DNA of 22,699 nucleotides from positions 1-22,699 of the forward strand of contig CAZWTU010000020.1 in the NCBI GenBank assembly GCA_964637035.1, given 5' to 3'. A program made the position numbers and the translations under genes. Position 1 is the stretch's first letter; each line of letters begins with the position of its first letter. The stretch comes from CAZMMV01 sp964637035. Its GTDB lineage: Bacteria; Bacillota; Clostridia; Tissierellales; Tissierellaceae. The notes under the pieces were generated by a model. That model did not search any database. It worked only from the letters and a program-made list of their open reading frames with translations, and was not told the origin of the DNA. This document shows, piece by piece, positions 14,627 to 22,555 of this stretch.

Positions 14627-14705
14627 ATGCTACCTCCCAAAACAAAATATATAGTACTTTATTGTATTCTCATGTATAAGATTATGTGAAATAGGATAAA
14701 AGATT

Positions 14706-14733
14706 TTGTTAATCTACTTAAAGATGGTATAAT
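14706..14733 (+). promoter_or_regulatory. Promoter of the tdk-nudC unit
   Basis: TTGTTA (14706-14711) and a perfect TATAAT (14728-14733) are 16 bp apart, with TGG before the -10 giving an extended element. The leader is only about 25 nt. Confidence 0.6.
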
Positions 14734-14765
14734 ATTTCAGTGAATATATTTAGGGAGTGATTTAC

Positions 14766-15335
14766 GTGCACCAATACAAAGGAAAATTAATAATACATAC
14801 AGGATCAATGTTCTCAGGGAAGACTTCAAGTTTAGAGAAGGATGTTAAAAGATTTAATATAGCTAAATATAAAACAGTTGCATTTAAGCCAGCTGTGGAT
14901 AAAAGACATCCAAAGGGAAAGATAGTAACCCATGACAATACCTCATTAAATGCAGTTTGGGTAAATAATATTTATGAAATAAGGGATTATTGTAAAGAAC
15001 ATGAATTGGATGTTATAGCTATTGATGAAGTTCAGTTTTTAGATGGTGAAATACAAGATATAGTCCATGTGATAAATGGTTTTTTAGTAAAAGATATTAC
15101 GGTTATTTTAGCAGGTTTGGATATGGATTTTACAGGAAAACCCTTTGAGATAGTAAAGGAATTAATGCCCTTTGCTGATTATCTATATAAACACCATGCA
15201 GTATGCGTAAAGTGTGGTTCAGATGCCTGGGTAAGCCATAGAAAGACAAAGGAAAAAGAAAGAATAGTTATAGGTGCATTAAATGAATACGAACCTTTGT
15301 GTAGAAAATGTTTCATAGAAGAAAATAAAAGTTAA
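14766..15335 (+). CDS. tdk: Thymidine kinase
   Basis: This cytoplasmic type II thymidine kinase phosphorylates thymidine (and deoxyuridine) with ATP in pyrimidine salvage. The P-loop is GSMFSGKT at residues 13-20, the Walker-B-like IAIDEVQFLDG follows, and AGLDMDFTGKPF precedes the lasso loop. The structural zinc site appears as CVKCG and later CRKC. The start is probably GTG 14766: the GGGAGTGA site lies at 14753-14760, and the GTG at 14757 falls inside that site. This gives 189 residues, normal for the family. nudC starts 21 nt downstream with the same start arrangement, so the two form one unit with a promoter at 14706-14733. Confidence 0.93.
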   Translation: MHQYKGKLIIHTGSMFSGKTSSLEKDVKRFNIAKYKTVAFKPAVDKRHPKGKIVTHDNTSLNAVWVNNIYEIRDYCKEHELDVIAIDEVQFLDGEIQDIVHVINGFLVKDITVILAGLDMDFTGKPFEIVKELMPFADYLYKHHAVCVKCGSDAWVSHRKTKEKERIVIGALNEYEPLCRKCFIEENKS

Positions 15336-15356
15336 TATTAATTTGGAGTGATTATA

Positions 15357-16202
15357 GTGTTAGATGTGGATAAAGAAAAATATATAAAATTCGAGCCCTC
15401 AAAAAGACCTTTATATAATAATCTTGATCAAGATAATATGTATTTATTTAAAGGTGATAAGTTGATGGTAAAGGTAGAAAAAGAGAAATATATTATTCCT
15501 AGTAAAGAAGCAGTGGAAAGTTCTAATATAGAAGTTAGGCATCTTCAATGCTTAGGAGCTTACAATGGGCTTAATTGTTTTTGTGGAGAAGTAGACAAGC
15601 TCATAAATGAGGAAGATTATTCTTTTGTTGATTTAAGAACTTATTCCAGACAAATGACTGAAGATGGATTTCTTGTATCAGCAAAGGCAAGATTATTATT
15701 AGATTATAATAGGGCCAATGAAAAATGTGGTGTATGTGGCTCTCCAACTATAGTAAAAGAGGAAGGCGAAGATAGGGCTATCTATTGTACTAATTGTGAT
15801 AATATAGTTTGGCCAAAGACAGCCCCTGCAATAATAGTAGCTGTTACAAAGGGCGATAAACTACTTTTAGCCCATAATAAGATGTTTCCAGAAGGAATAT
15901 ATTCAGTAGTAGCCGGTTTTGTTGAAATGGGTGAAACCTTTGAAGATTGCGTAAGAAGAGAAGTGTTCGAAGAAACAGGAATAAAGGTTCACAATATAAA
16001 ATACTTTGGTTCTCAGCCTTGGCCATTTCCTAATTCAATGATGATAGGATTTACGGCAGAATACTTAGGGGGAGAAGTTAAGGTAGATAATGAAGAAATA
16101 ACCCATGCAAAATGGTTTACAAAAGAAGAAATACCAGGAACATATAGGAAGTCAATAAGCATAAGTACAGAACTAATTGAATGGTTCTTAAACAAACAGT
16201 AG
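15357..16202 (+). CDS. nudC: NADH pyrophosphatase (Nudix hydrolase)
   Basis: This 281-residue enzyme cleaves NADH to NMNH and AMP, and in other bacteria also removes NAD caps from RNA 5' ends. The zinc ribbon has Cys124, Cys127, Cys144 and Cys147 (CGVCG and YCTNC), followed by the conserved WPKTAPAIIVAV. The Nudix box runs from Gly187 (GFVEMGETFEDC then REVFEETGI). The diagnostic NudC motif SQPWPFPNS starts at 219. GTG 15357 is preferred because the upstream GGAGTGA is the ribosome binding site; the GTG at 15348 lies within it. It is co-transcribed with tdk, which makes sense as nucleotide housekeeping. A palindromic repeat begins directly at its stop codon. Confidence 0.93.
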   Translation: MLDVDKEKYIKFEPSKRPLYNNLDQDNMYLFKGDKLMVKVEKEKYIIPSKEAVESSNIEVRHLQCLGAYNGLNCFCGEVDKLINEEDYSFVDLRTYSRQMTEDGFLVSAKARLLLDYNRANEKCGVCGSPTIVKEEGEDRAIYCTNCDNIVWPKTAPAIIVAVTKGDKLLLAHNKMFPEGIYSVVAGFVEMGETFEDCVRREVFEETGIKVHNIKYFGSQPWPFPNSMMIGFTAEYLGGEVKVDNEEITHAKWFTKEEIPGTYRKSISISTELIEWFLNKQ

Positions 16203-16279
16203 GGACAGGTCACTTTGTTTGAGCCACAAACACTGGGGACGGGTATTTTTGTTTGAAGTCAAACAAAAATACCCGTCCC
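16202..16279. repeat. Dispersed GGGACGG palindromic repeat, possibly acting as terminator
   Basis: A perfect inverted repeat with 21-nt arms (16236-16256 and 16259-16279) begins GGGACGGGTATTTTTG and ends CAAAAATACCCGTCCC, with almost no loop. A degenerate copy of one arm, GGGACAGGTCACTTTGTTTG, precedes it at 16202-16221. Elements with GGGACGG ends and a TTTGTTTG centre are scattered through many clostridial genomes. It would fold into a very stable RNA hairpin after nudC and could serve as its terminator, though the following T tract is poor. Confidence 0.75.
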
Positions 16280-16300
16280 TCTTGTTTGTAAAAATTCTCC

Positions 16301-16329
16301 TTGACAAATAAGTCGACAAGGCATAGACT
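16301..16329 (+). promoter_or_regulatory. Promoter of the BlaI/M56 operon
   Basis: A consensus TTGACA (16301-16306) is followed after 17 bp by TAGACT (16324-16329), a weak -10 that is also one of the operator half-sites. Confidence 0.65.
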
Positions 16330-16363
16330 GTACATAAGAAGATAGTCTACATAGTATAGACTA
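16324..16363 (+). promoter_or_regulatory. Probable BlaI-type operator with three half-sites
   Basis: TAGTCTA (16343-16349) and TAGACTA (16357-16363) are perfect inverted 7-mers, 7 bp apart, and a further TAGACT (16324-16329) overlaps the -10. Repressors of the BlaI/MecI family bind such short dyads over the start site. Its position directly before the repressor gene implies autoregulation. Confidence 0.65.
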
Positions 16364-16378
16364 AAAGGAGATGTTTTT

Positions 16379-16741
16379 ATGCCAGAGTATAGACTTACTG
16401 AAGCAGAAGAAAGGTTTGCAGAAATTATATGGGCTAATGAGCCAGTTAAATCACCAAAGTTGGTGGAACTCTGTGAAAAAGAATTTGATTGGAAAAAATC
16501 AACTACCTACACAATGTTAAAGAGACTTGAAGATAAAAAAATATTTAAAAATGATAGTAGTATAGTGTCATCACTAATAAAAAGAGGTGACTTTTACGGA
16601 GAACAAAGTAAAATTTTTGTAGAGGAAAACTTTGAAGGTTCCTTACCTAAGTTTGTAGCAGCATTTACAAAGCGAAGTAAACTAAATCAAAAAGAAGTTA
16701 AAGAATTAGAAAAACTGATAAATGAACATAAGGAGGGGTAG
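16379..16741 (+). CDS. BlaI/MecI/CopY family repressor
   Basis: This is a 120-residue winged-helix repressor. Family features are the opening LTEAEERFAEIIWANEP, then WKKSTTYTMLKRLEDKKIF for the recognition helix, and a C-terminal dimerisation helix region (LPKFVAAFTKRSKLNQKEVKELEKLI). In BlaI/MecI systems the partner membrane protease triggers cleavage of the repressor and derepression. ATG 16379 follows AAAAGGAG. The next gene, for the M56 protease, begins at its stop codon, and an inverted-repeat operator overlies its promoter. CopY-type copper sensing is unlikely because no CxC metal motif is present at the C-terminus. No beta-lactamase or PBP gene is adjacent. Confidence 0.93.
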   Translation: MPEYRLTEAEERFAEIIWANEPVKSPKLVELCEKEFDWKKSTTYTMLKRLEDKKIFKNDSSIVSSLIKRGDFYGEQSKIFVEENFEGSLPKFVAAFTKRSKLNQKEVKELEKLINEHKEG

Positions 16742-16743
16742 TG

Positions 16744-18840
16744 GTGGAGAAATTGTTTCTACAAATTATTAATATGAGTATTACTTCTTGTTATGTCATA
16801 TTATTTGTTATATTAATTCGATTTATATTGAAAAAGGCACCAAAAATTTACTCTTATGCTCTTTGGTCAATAGTATTATTAAGACTAATAATTCCATTTT
16901 CCTTTCAAAGTATATTTAGCTTAATTCCTATTAATACAAATACAATACCACAGGATATTATATACACACAAACACCTGAAATCCATAGTGGGATTACAGC
17001 AATAGATGGCATAGTAAACAATTCATTGCCAGCCCCAATTGTTGGTGCCAGTGTCAACCCTATGCAAATATGGATTTCTCTAGGTCAAACAATATGGATA
17101 TTAGGAATATTAGCTTTAATAATCTACAGTGTTATATCAACAATGAAATTATCCAAAAGACTTCAATCATCAAAATTATGGAGGGATAATATTTATGAAA
17201 GTAATAATATTGATACACCCTTTGTATTTGGTGTTCTAAGACCAAAGATTTATATACCCTTTGGAATTTCTGAAGCTGAAAAATCATATATTATAAAACA
17301 TGAAGAGACCCATATTAAAAGACTGGATCACATAATAAAATTCTTAGGATTTATAATAGTATCCATCCATTGGTTTAATCCCTTAGTTTGGATTGCTTTT
17401 TTCCTAATGAGTAAAGATATGGAATTATCCTGTGATGAGTCTGTAATTAAAGAAATGGGAAATAGTATTAAAAAAGACTATTCAACTTCATTATTATCAC
17501 TATCTACTGGGAGAAGAATTATAGGTGGTTGTCCATTGGCCTTTGGAAGTAAAAATACAAAGGGACGAATTAAAAATATATTAAATTATAAGAAACCTAG
17601 ATTTTGGGTTAGTATAGTAGGAATTGTTATTGTAATCCTTGTTGCTGTAGGATTGTTGAGTAATCCTAAGGAAGAAGTACCAGATGAAGTAGACATGGAT
17701 GCTCCAGTAACAGTAGGTGAGTATGCTTTGGAATTTATGCAAAAGGATATTGTAAAGTACGAAGACCTAGAAGGATCATGGCAAGGATTTAAGATTATAG
17801 ATAGTAAAATTACAAAACTAGAAAAGATAGCAACTTTTGACGATATACTTTCCTCCCCCATAGAGATATGGAAACTAGAATATTTATTAAAGCCTGATGA
17901 TATTACCAAGGTTGCCATGGCAGGAGGAATGGAAGAAATTGATGGATGGTTTACTGGAGTTACTAGTATGGGATATCCAATATTAACCTTTTTAGTGGAA
18001 GATAATAGCATGAAATATTTAGGACATTTTTATCAAAATGAATTTGGTATTGAGACTTTAGCAAAACAAGAAGTAACTCTTAGAGAGGTGCTGGAGCTAC
18101 AAGGCTTATTGGCAAATGAAAGCTATCAAGGAAATCATGTAGTAGTTAAATTTCCATCATCTACAGGAGAAACTAATCAATTATTACTTTCCCAACCAAT
18201 ATACCAAGGAGACAGGGGTATTTGGGTAGTTGAAAGATGGATGGATGGTAATGGAAACATTCAGTATGAGTTTCCTGATACAGATATTAATATGAGGGAT
18301 TATTATAAAGAACAACAAAAACAATTTGATAATGGGGAAAATTCATATCTTGGAGATCCTTTAGAAGCTGGATACTATTTTATAAAAAATAGACTAGGTC
18401 AAATACAAGTAAAGAAAGATGATTTAGATATTATTGATCCAGCGAGGGTAGAAGACTTTATGGAAACACCTATAAGTGAATATATAGGATATATAACAAA
18501 AACAAGTTTTGATGATTTAATTCATATTGATAGAGTTGAGTTTCTAGGAAGTGGAGACGAGGAAAGACTTAAAGAACTAAATATAGACCCTAATACTCTA
18601 GATAATGGATATTACATCCATAATCCAAATAGTTATCCAGATGCATTAAGTTTATCAGAGGAAACAGAATATAAAATTTTAAATTGGGAAGATTTATCCA
18701 AACATAAAAAGATTACAAAGGAAGAATTTATGGAATTCCTTGATGGGGATAATCCCTATAATTCTACTGAGAATCTATTATTTCGTCTATATACAAAGGA
18801 TGGCTATGTAACAGAATTAATAGAACAGTATATACCATAA
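16744..18840 (+). CDS. BlaR1-like M56 metalloprotease with a distinct extracellular sensor
   Basis: This 698-residue membrane protease should sense an outside signal and cause cleavage of the neighbouring BlaI-type repressor. About four N-terminal helices are followed by the M56 zinc site HEETH at 186-190, with the third ligand Glu227 in MELSCDE, and a last helix near 285-303. The following 390 residues lie outside. In true BlaR1 this part is a penicillin-binding domain with SxxK and KTG motifs; I see neither here. It contains segments such as IWKLEYLLKPDD, MAGGMEEIDGWFTG and YLGDPLEAGYYF, which I cannot assign to a ligand. GTG 16744 is preferred over GTG 16741 for spacing from AAGGAGGGG. It ends at a strong terminator. 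Confidence 0.88.
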   Translation: MEKLFLQIINMSITSCYVILFVILIRFILKKAPKIYSYALWSIVLLRLIIPFSFQSIFSLIPINTNTIPQDIIYTQTPEIHSGITAIDGIVNNSLPAPIVGASVNPMQIWISLGQTIWILGILALIIYSVISTMKLSKRLQSSKLWRDNIYESNNIDTPFVFGVLRPKIYIPFGISEAEKSYIIKHEETHIKRLDHIIKFLGFIIVSIHWFNPLVWIAFFLMSKDMELSCDESVIKEMGNSIKKDYSTSLLSLSTGRRIIGGCPLAFGSKNTKGRIKNILNYKKPRFWVSIVGIVIVILVAVGLLSNPKEEVPDEVDMDAPVTVGEYALEFMQKDIVKYEDLEGSWQGFKIIDSKITKLEKIATFDDILSSPIEIWKLEYLLKPDDITKVAMAGGMEEIDGWFTGVTSMGYPILTFLVEDNSMKYLGHFYQNEFGIETLAKQEVTLREVLELQGLLANESYQGNHVVVKFPSSTGETNQLLLSQPIYQGDRGIWVVERWMDGNGNIQYEFPDTDINMRDYYKEQQKQFDNGENSYLGDPLEAGYYFIKNRLGQIQVKKDDLDIIDPARVEDFMETPISEYIGYITKTSFDDLIHIDRVEFLGSGDEERLKELNIDPNTLDNGYYIHNPNSYPDALSLSEETEYKILNWEDLSKHKKITKEEFMEFLDGDNPYNSTENLLFRLYTKDGYVTELIEQYIP

Positions 18841-18844
18841 AAAC

Positions 18845-18878
18845 AAACTCCTTAAACTAAAATAGTTTAAGGAGTTTT
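18845..18878 (+). terminator. Intrinsic terminator after the M56 gene
   Basis: AAACTCCTTAAACTA (18845-18859) pairs perfectly over 15 bp with TAGTTTAAGGAGTTT (18863-18877) around AAA, followed by a T. Confidence 0.85.
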
Positions 18879-18912
18879 ACTAATGATAAGGGAAATTATT
18901 ATTAGTGTTTAG

Positions 18913-18945
18913 AAAAACAAAAGTATTTGCAGTACTTTTGTTTTT
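18913..18945. terminator. Second hairpin upstream of the sigma factor gene
   Basis: AAAAACAAAAGTA (18913-18925) and TACTTTTGTTTTT (18933-18945) pair over 13 bp with a terminal T5 on the plus strand and A5 on the left. It is either a backup terminator or a dyad just upstream of the TATAAT at 18954-18959. Confidence 0.6.
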
Positions 18946-18982
18946 ATTTGCGTTATAATTAATGCTAGGAAGGAGGGGAGAT

Positions 18983-19546
18983 ATGAATAATGAGTTAATT
19001 TTAATTGAAAAGGCTAAAAGTGGAGATAAGGATTCTTTTGAAAAAATAGTTGCTTTATACAAAAATTATGTGTTTGCAATTATATTAAACTTTATAAAAG
19101 ATTATAACGAAGTGGAAAATGTGGCCCAGGAAGTATTTTTACAGATTTATATCTCTCTTCCAGAATATAAAGCTGATAATTTCAAAGCTTGGATAAGTAG
19201 AATAACATCCAATAAATCAATAGATTGGATTAGAAAAAAGAAAAGTAAGTTTAAGGAAGAGACAATGGATAAAAGTGAATATCTAATAGATTTTATAAAT
19301 ATTGAAAAAGAAAAGACACCTGAAGATATTTTACTGGATAAGGAAAGGTCAGGTGAGATTTCTAAGATTTGTAAATCAATATCACCAATATATGAAGATG
19401 TAATTAAAAAATTTTACTTAGAAGGGAAATCCTATGAAGAAATAGCTGAGGAAGAGAATGTAACAGTTAAGACCATAGCTTCAAGACTTTATAGAGGAAG
19501 AAATATGCTAAAGGAGAAATGGAGGGGAAAAGATGAAACATTATGA
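18983..19546 (+). CDS. ECF-type sigma-70 family RNA polymerase sigma factor
   Basis: This is a 187-residue extracytoplasmic-function sigma factor that directs RNA polymerase to a stress regulon. Region 2 is seen as GDKDSFEKIVALYKNYVFAI and VENVAQEVFLQIYISLPEY with the ISRITSNKSIDWIRKKK helix. Region 4 is SPIYEDVIKKFYLEG then SYEEIAEEENVTVKTIASRL. The linker (about 100-125) is short, as in ECF proteins. ATG 18983 has the strong site GGAAGGAGGGGAG, so the in-frame ATG at 18962 is not needed. The anti-sigma gene overlaps its end by 14 nt, typical of co-translated pairs. A TATAAT lies at 18954-18959 without a clear -35. Confidence 0.92.
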   Translation: MNNELILIEKAKSGDKDSFEKIVALYKNYVFAIILNFIKDYNEVENVAQEVFLQIYISLPEYKADNFKAWISRITSNKSIDWIRKKKSKFKEETMDKSEYLIDFINIEKEKTPEDILLDKERSGEISKICKSISPIYEDVIKKFYLEGKSYEEIAEEENVTVKTIASRLYRGRNMLKEKWRGKDETL

Positions 19547-20036
19547 TTATATAGAGTGGACCTTATACAAAAACAATCTATTAGATGCTAAGATTTATAA
19601 TGAAATGCAAGAACATCTTTTTCAATGTAATGAATGTATGGATATTTTCCTTTCTCTCATTGATGAAAAAGAAATAGAATCTGCTAGTGAATTTGTTCCA
19701 AAGGATTTCACAGAGGATTTAATGAAAAAAATAGAAAATGTCACACCTATTAATAAAAACATAAAAAATTTAAGTAAAAGAAGAGCGAAATTTCCAAAGG
19801 ATATTATTCTGTATTATACAGCAACAGCTGCAGTGGCAATTGTACTAACAGCAGGTGGCGTCTTTACTACAATGGTTGATAATATACCTAAAACTATAAA
19901 TTTCGAAGAATCCAAATTAGATACAAGTAAGATATATAATTTTTCAGGAAAGATAAGTCAAGGAACGTCAGATTTTATATATAATTTTAATTTCATGAAA
20001 AATAAGGAGGCAAAAGAATATGAAACAGAAGAGTAA
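19533..20036 (+). CDS. Zinc-finger anti-sigma factor (membrane-bound)
   Basis: The 167-residue product begins with a short ZAS-type domain: the H28-x3-C32-x2-C35 motif (HLFQCNECMD) binds zinc and holds the sigma factor inactive. A single transmembrane helix (YYTATAAVAIVLTAGGVF) lies at about 90-110, followed by an outside tail of some 55 residues. Signal-dependent release or proteolysis at the membrane would free the sigma factor. ATG 19533 follows GGAGGGG within the end of the sigma gene, so translation is coupled. It overlaps the next gene as well, giving a tightly packed operon. Confidence 0.9.
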   Translation: MKHYDYIEWTLYKNNLLDAKIYNEMQEHLFQCNECMDIFLSLIDEKEIESASEFVPKDFTEDLMKKIENVTPINKNIKNLSKRRAKFPKDIILYYTATAAVAIVLTAGGVFTTMVDNIPKTINFEESKLDTSKIYNFSGKISQGTSDFIYNFNFMKNKEAKEYETEE

Positions 20037-20808
20037 ATTTTTAACATTTTTATTGTCATTTGTACCTGGCATATCACATTTTTATTTAGGTTTTTTTGAA
20101 AGAGGTTTAATCTTTCTATTCTTATTTGGAGGGGTTTCAGTAGGTTCTATTTTCATGTGGTCATTAAGTAATTGGGATGGTTTTGTTCCAATAGGCCTGG
20201 GAGGTGGAGCAGTTGTATGGTTAATTGCTTTACTTGATGCCTTTGCTAGTATTAATAATATGAGGTATAAAACAGATATGAGTGATATGGAAAAGGAAAC
20301 TCATATGGAAAAAACTAAGAAAGATAATAAAAGAATAGCTTCACTAGCTTTATCAATTATTCCAGGAGCTGGTCATATGTTTTTAGGATATCAAAAGCGA
20401 GGACTTTTATTTATGGCAGGATTTTTCTTTACTATGTTTTTTATGGGATGGTTAAATCTTAGTATATTAGTATTTATATTGCCACTTATATGGTTTTATT
20501 CTTTCTTTGATACCTATCATATTTTAAATGGAAAAGATGTAGAAGATATGTATTTAGAAAATATATTACCTAAAATAAAACATAAATATATAGGAATTGG
20601 ATTAATAGGAATAGGAATTATTGTTATATTCCAGAATATGGTCTTTCCATTAATTCAAAGATATTTAACTTACGAGATAAGGAATTATATACAAACTGTC
20701 ATAGTATCCCTAATATTTATTATAGGTGGTATTAAAATACTACAAAGTAAAAAACAAGTAGAAATGGTAGAAGAACTCATTGAGGAGGGAACACAAGATG
20801 AGGAATAA
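20020..20808 (+). CDS. Multi-pass membrane protein in the sigma operon
   Basis: This 262-residue protein has about six to seven hydrophobic helices. Its two halves resemble each other: LSFVPGISHFYLGFFERGLIF near the start and LSIIPGAGHMFLGYQKRGLLF in the middle, each followed by two helices and an aspartate-containing DA or DT turn. This repeat of PG-x-GH/SH-x-LG-x-RG is like TM2-domain proteins and suggests internal duplication. The C-terminal helices (IGIGLIGIGIIVIFQNM and IVSLIFIIGGIKIL) resemble the small LiaI-like unit in the next gene. ATG 20020 follows AAGGAGG. It overlaps the anti-sigma stop by 17 nt. The function is unknown; it is probably part of the envelope stress response run by the sigma factor. 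Confidence 0.75.
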   Translation: MKQKSKFLTFLLSFVPGISHFYLGFFERGLIFLFLFGGVSVGSIFMWSLSNWDGFVPIGLGGGAVVWLIALLDAFASINNMRYKTDMSDMEKETHMEKTKKDNKRIASLALSIIPGAGHMFLGYQKRGLLFMAGFFFTMFFMGWLNLSILVFILPLIWFYSFFDTYHILNGKDVEDMYLENILPKIKHKYIGIGLIGIGIIVIFQNMVFPLIQRYLTYEIRNYIQTVIVSLIFIIGGIKILQSKKQVEMVEELIEEGTQDEE

Positions 20809-21139
20809 AAGAGTAGGTACTATATCTATGGGTATAGTCTTAATATTTTTCGGCATATTAATTCTTATTTCGCAAATAAATAATTTGTCAGCTGTAGATA
20901 TGTTTATAAAGTTTTGGCCTGGAATATTAATCTTATTAGGCGTAGAAATCCTTTATTATGTATATAGTAATAAAAGTGAAGAAACGAAAATAAAATATGA
21001 CGGGTTTTCTATTTTTATAGTTACTACTATATTGATAATAAACATGTTTATATATGGTTTAATGGAAACAGGTGTAATGGATCTAATAAAACTAAAGGTT
21101 TCACAGGAAATTTATTATCATGAAAATTATTATAGATAA
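20798..21139 (+). CDS. LiaI/LiaF-like small membrane protein (DUF5668-like)
   Basis: This 113-residue protein has about three hydrophobic helices. The start GTISMGIVLIFFGILILISQ with FIKFWPGILILLGVEIL is the LiaF/DUF5668 transmembrane signature, found in envelope stress operons of Firmicutes. ATG 20798 has GAGGAGGGA seven bases upstream; the in-frame TTG at 20780 overlaps that site and is unlikely. The last residues, LKVSQEIYYHENYYR, run up to the point where the reading of a broken ABC-2 permease begins, so the C-terminus may have been reshaped by a deletion. It is the last intact gene before that remnant. Confidence 0.8.
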   Translation: MRNKRVGTISMGIVLIFFGILILISQINNLSAVDMFIKFWPGILILLGVEILYYVYSNKSEETKIKYDGFSIFIVTTILIINMFIYGLMETGVMDLIKLKVSQEIYYHENYYR

Positions 21140-21639
21140 AAGAAGTTGAAATAAAAGAAAGAGTTGAAAAAAGAGATGCTATGATAGGTATTATCCCTGA
21201 AAATGGTCAGTATTATATAATGACCCAAGGGGATGAACCTTAAGGATTTGTAGATTATGCAAAACTTCTAAACAGCTTTTATGAATTAGGTATAAATATA
21301 CTACAACTATTGTTAGTAATTCTAATAACCAGTATATTAAGTATACTGGTAGGCTTTATACAAGGGCTTACCAATAAAGATATAATATCTGCAGCAGGAA
21401 GTATAAAACTCTTATTTTTACCTTTAATAGCAGGAGTTTTAGCTATTGAAATGCTAGGAGATAAATGGCAAAAGTTCTTTTATTGGAAGCCTTTCTACTG
21501 GGCGTATAAAGGAAATGATGCGGTTCTTTCTCAAACTGGAGCTTGGGGACAGATATTAATGTACTCAGGAATAATTTTAGGATTATGTGGTATAGTATAT
21601 CTTTTCTTAGCTCCAAAAATAAGAAAAGGGCTAGAATAA
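21136..21639 (+). pseudogene. C-terminal remnant of an ABC-2 type permease
   Basis: One frame from 21136 reads EVEIKERVEKRDAMIG, IIPENGQYYIMTQGDEP, then an in-frame TAA at 21241-21243, then GFVDYAKLLNSFYELGIN, three membrane helices and FYWKPFYWAYKGNDAV, ending KIRKGLE. This is the C-terminal half of an ABC-2 permease, with the substrate-side loop and last helices still readable. The N-terminal half, any start codon and its ribosome binding site are missing. The remnant begins just where the DUF5668-like gene ends and lies directly before an intact ATPase of the same transporter class. I take it as the surviving tail of a former tandem exporter copy. Confidence 0.8.
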
Positions 21640-21671
21640 AAACTTTAAAATTAAAACAAGGGAGGATAAAT

Positions 21672-22544
21672 ATGGGTGTAATAGAAACTAAGAACTTAAC
21701 AAAGTATTACGGAAAATCATTAGGTATAAAAGATGTAAATTTAGATGTGGAAGAAGGGGAAATATTTGGATTTATAGGTCCGAATGGTGCAGGTAAATCA
21801 ACTACTATAAGGTTACTACTGAGTCTTATATATCCCACATCAGGGGAGGCAAAGTTGTTTGGGAAAGATGCTATAAAACATGGACCCGAAGTCAGGAAAC
21901 ACATAGGCTATCTACCTTCTGAAATTTTTTATTATGATAAAATGAAAGTCATTGATCTCTTAAATTATTCAGCAAGTTTTTATGGTAAGGACTCTACTAA
22001 GAGAATCAAAGAACTATCAGATATCATGGAACTTGATTTAAATAGAAGAATTGAAGACTTATCTTATGGGAATAAGAAAAAAGTAGGAATAGTACAAGGA
22101 TTACTTCATGAACCTAAACTTATTATATTAGACGAGCCAACTGGTGGTCTAGATCCACTTATGCAACAAAAGTTTTTTAATATAATAAGAGAGGAAAATA
22201 AAAAGGGAGCAACAATCTTCTTTTCATCTCATATACTTGGAGAAGTTCAAGAACTTTGTAATAGAGTAGCAATAATAAAAGATGGATCTATTATTGAAAT
22301 TCAAGATATAAAGACACTCCGAGAAGATAATTATAAAAAGATTTCTATTCTTGGAGATGATTTAAACAAAGAAGTATTTAATATAAATGGGGTTACAAAG
22401 CTTATTAAGAAGGAAAATAAGATTAATTTCTTTTACAAAGGCAATATAAATGCAATCACCAAAGTTATAAGCACCATTAAGGCAAGAGATGTAAATATAG
22501 AGGAACCAACTTTAGAAGAAATATTTATGCATTATTACGAATAG
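21672..22544 (+). CDS. ABC-2 type exporter ATPase
   Basis: This 290-residue ATPase energises a two-component exporter whose permease gene follows 11 nt later. Walker A is GPNGAGKST at 36-44, the signature is the variant LSYGNKKKV in place of LSGGQ, Walker B is LIILDEPTGGLDP, and the switch His lies in FFSSHILGEVQ. The C-terminal 80 residues (NINGVTKLIKKENK and IEEPTLEEIFMHYYE) form the usual extension of such exporters. ATG 21672 follows GGGAGGAT; the longer upstream frame overlaps the permease remnant and is spurious. Placement after the ECF sigma operon suggests a role in envelope stress or antimicrobial peptide removal, but the substrate is not evident. Confidence 0.92.
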   Translation: MGVIETKNLTKYYGKSLGIKDVNLDVEEGEIFGFIGPNGAGKSTTIRLLLSLIYPTSGEAKLFGKDAIKHGPEVRKHIGYLPSEIFYYDKMKVIDLLNYSASFYGKDSTKRIKELSDIMELDLNRRIEDLSYGNKKKVGIVQGLLHEPKLIILDEPTGGLDPLMQQKFFNIIREENKKGATIFFSSHILGEVQELCNRVAIIKDGSIIEIQDIKTLREDNYKKISILGDDLNKEVFNINGVTKLIKKENKINFFYKGNINAITKVISTIKARDVNIEEPTLEEIFMHYYE

Positions 22545-22555
22545 GTGGTGAAACT

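Noticed and set aside
14627..14756. Riboswitch (for example TPP) between the divergent ABC importer and tdk genes
   Set aside because: The region is only 130 nt, holds the tdk promoter and shows no conserved riboswitch motif; the ATPase leader is too short.
21543..21671. Longer N-terminus for the ABC-2 ATPase starting at 21543
   Set aside because: It overlaps the permease remnant, encodes no domain, and ATG 21672 has a strong GGGAGGAT site.
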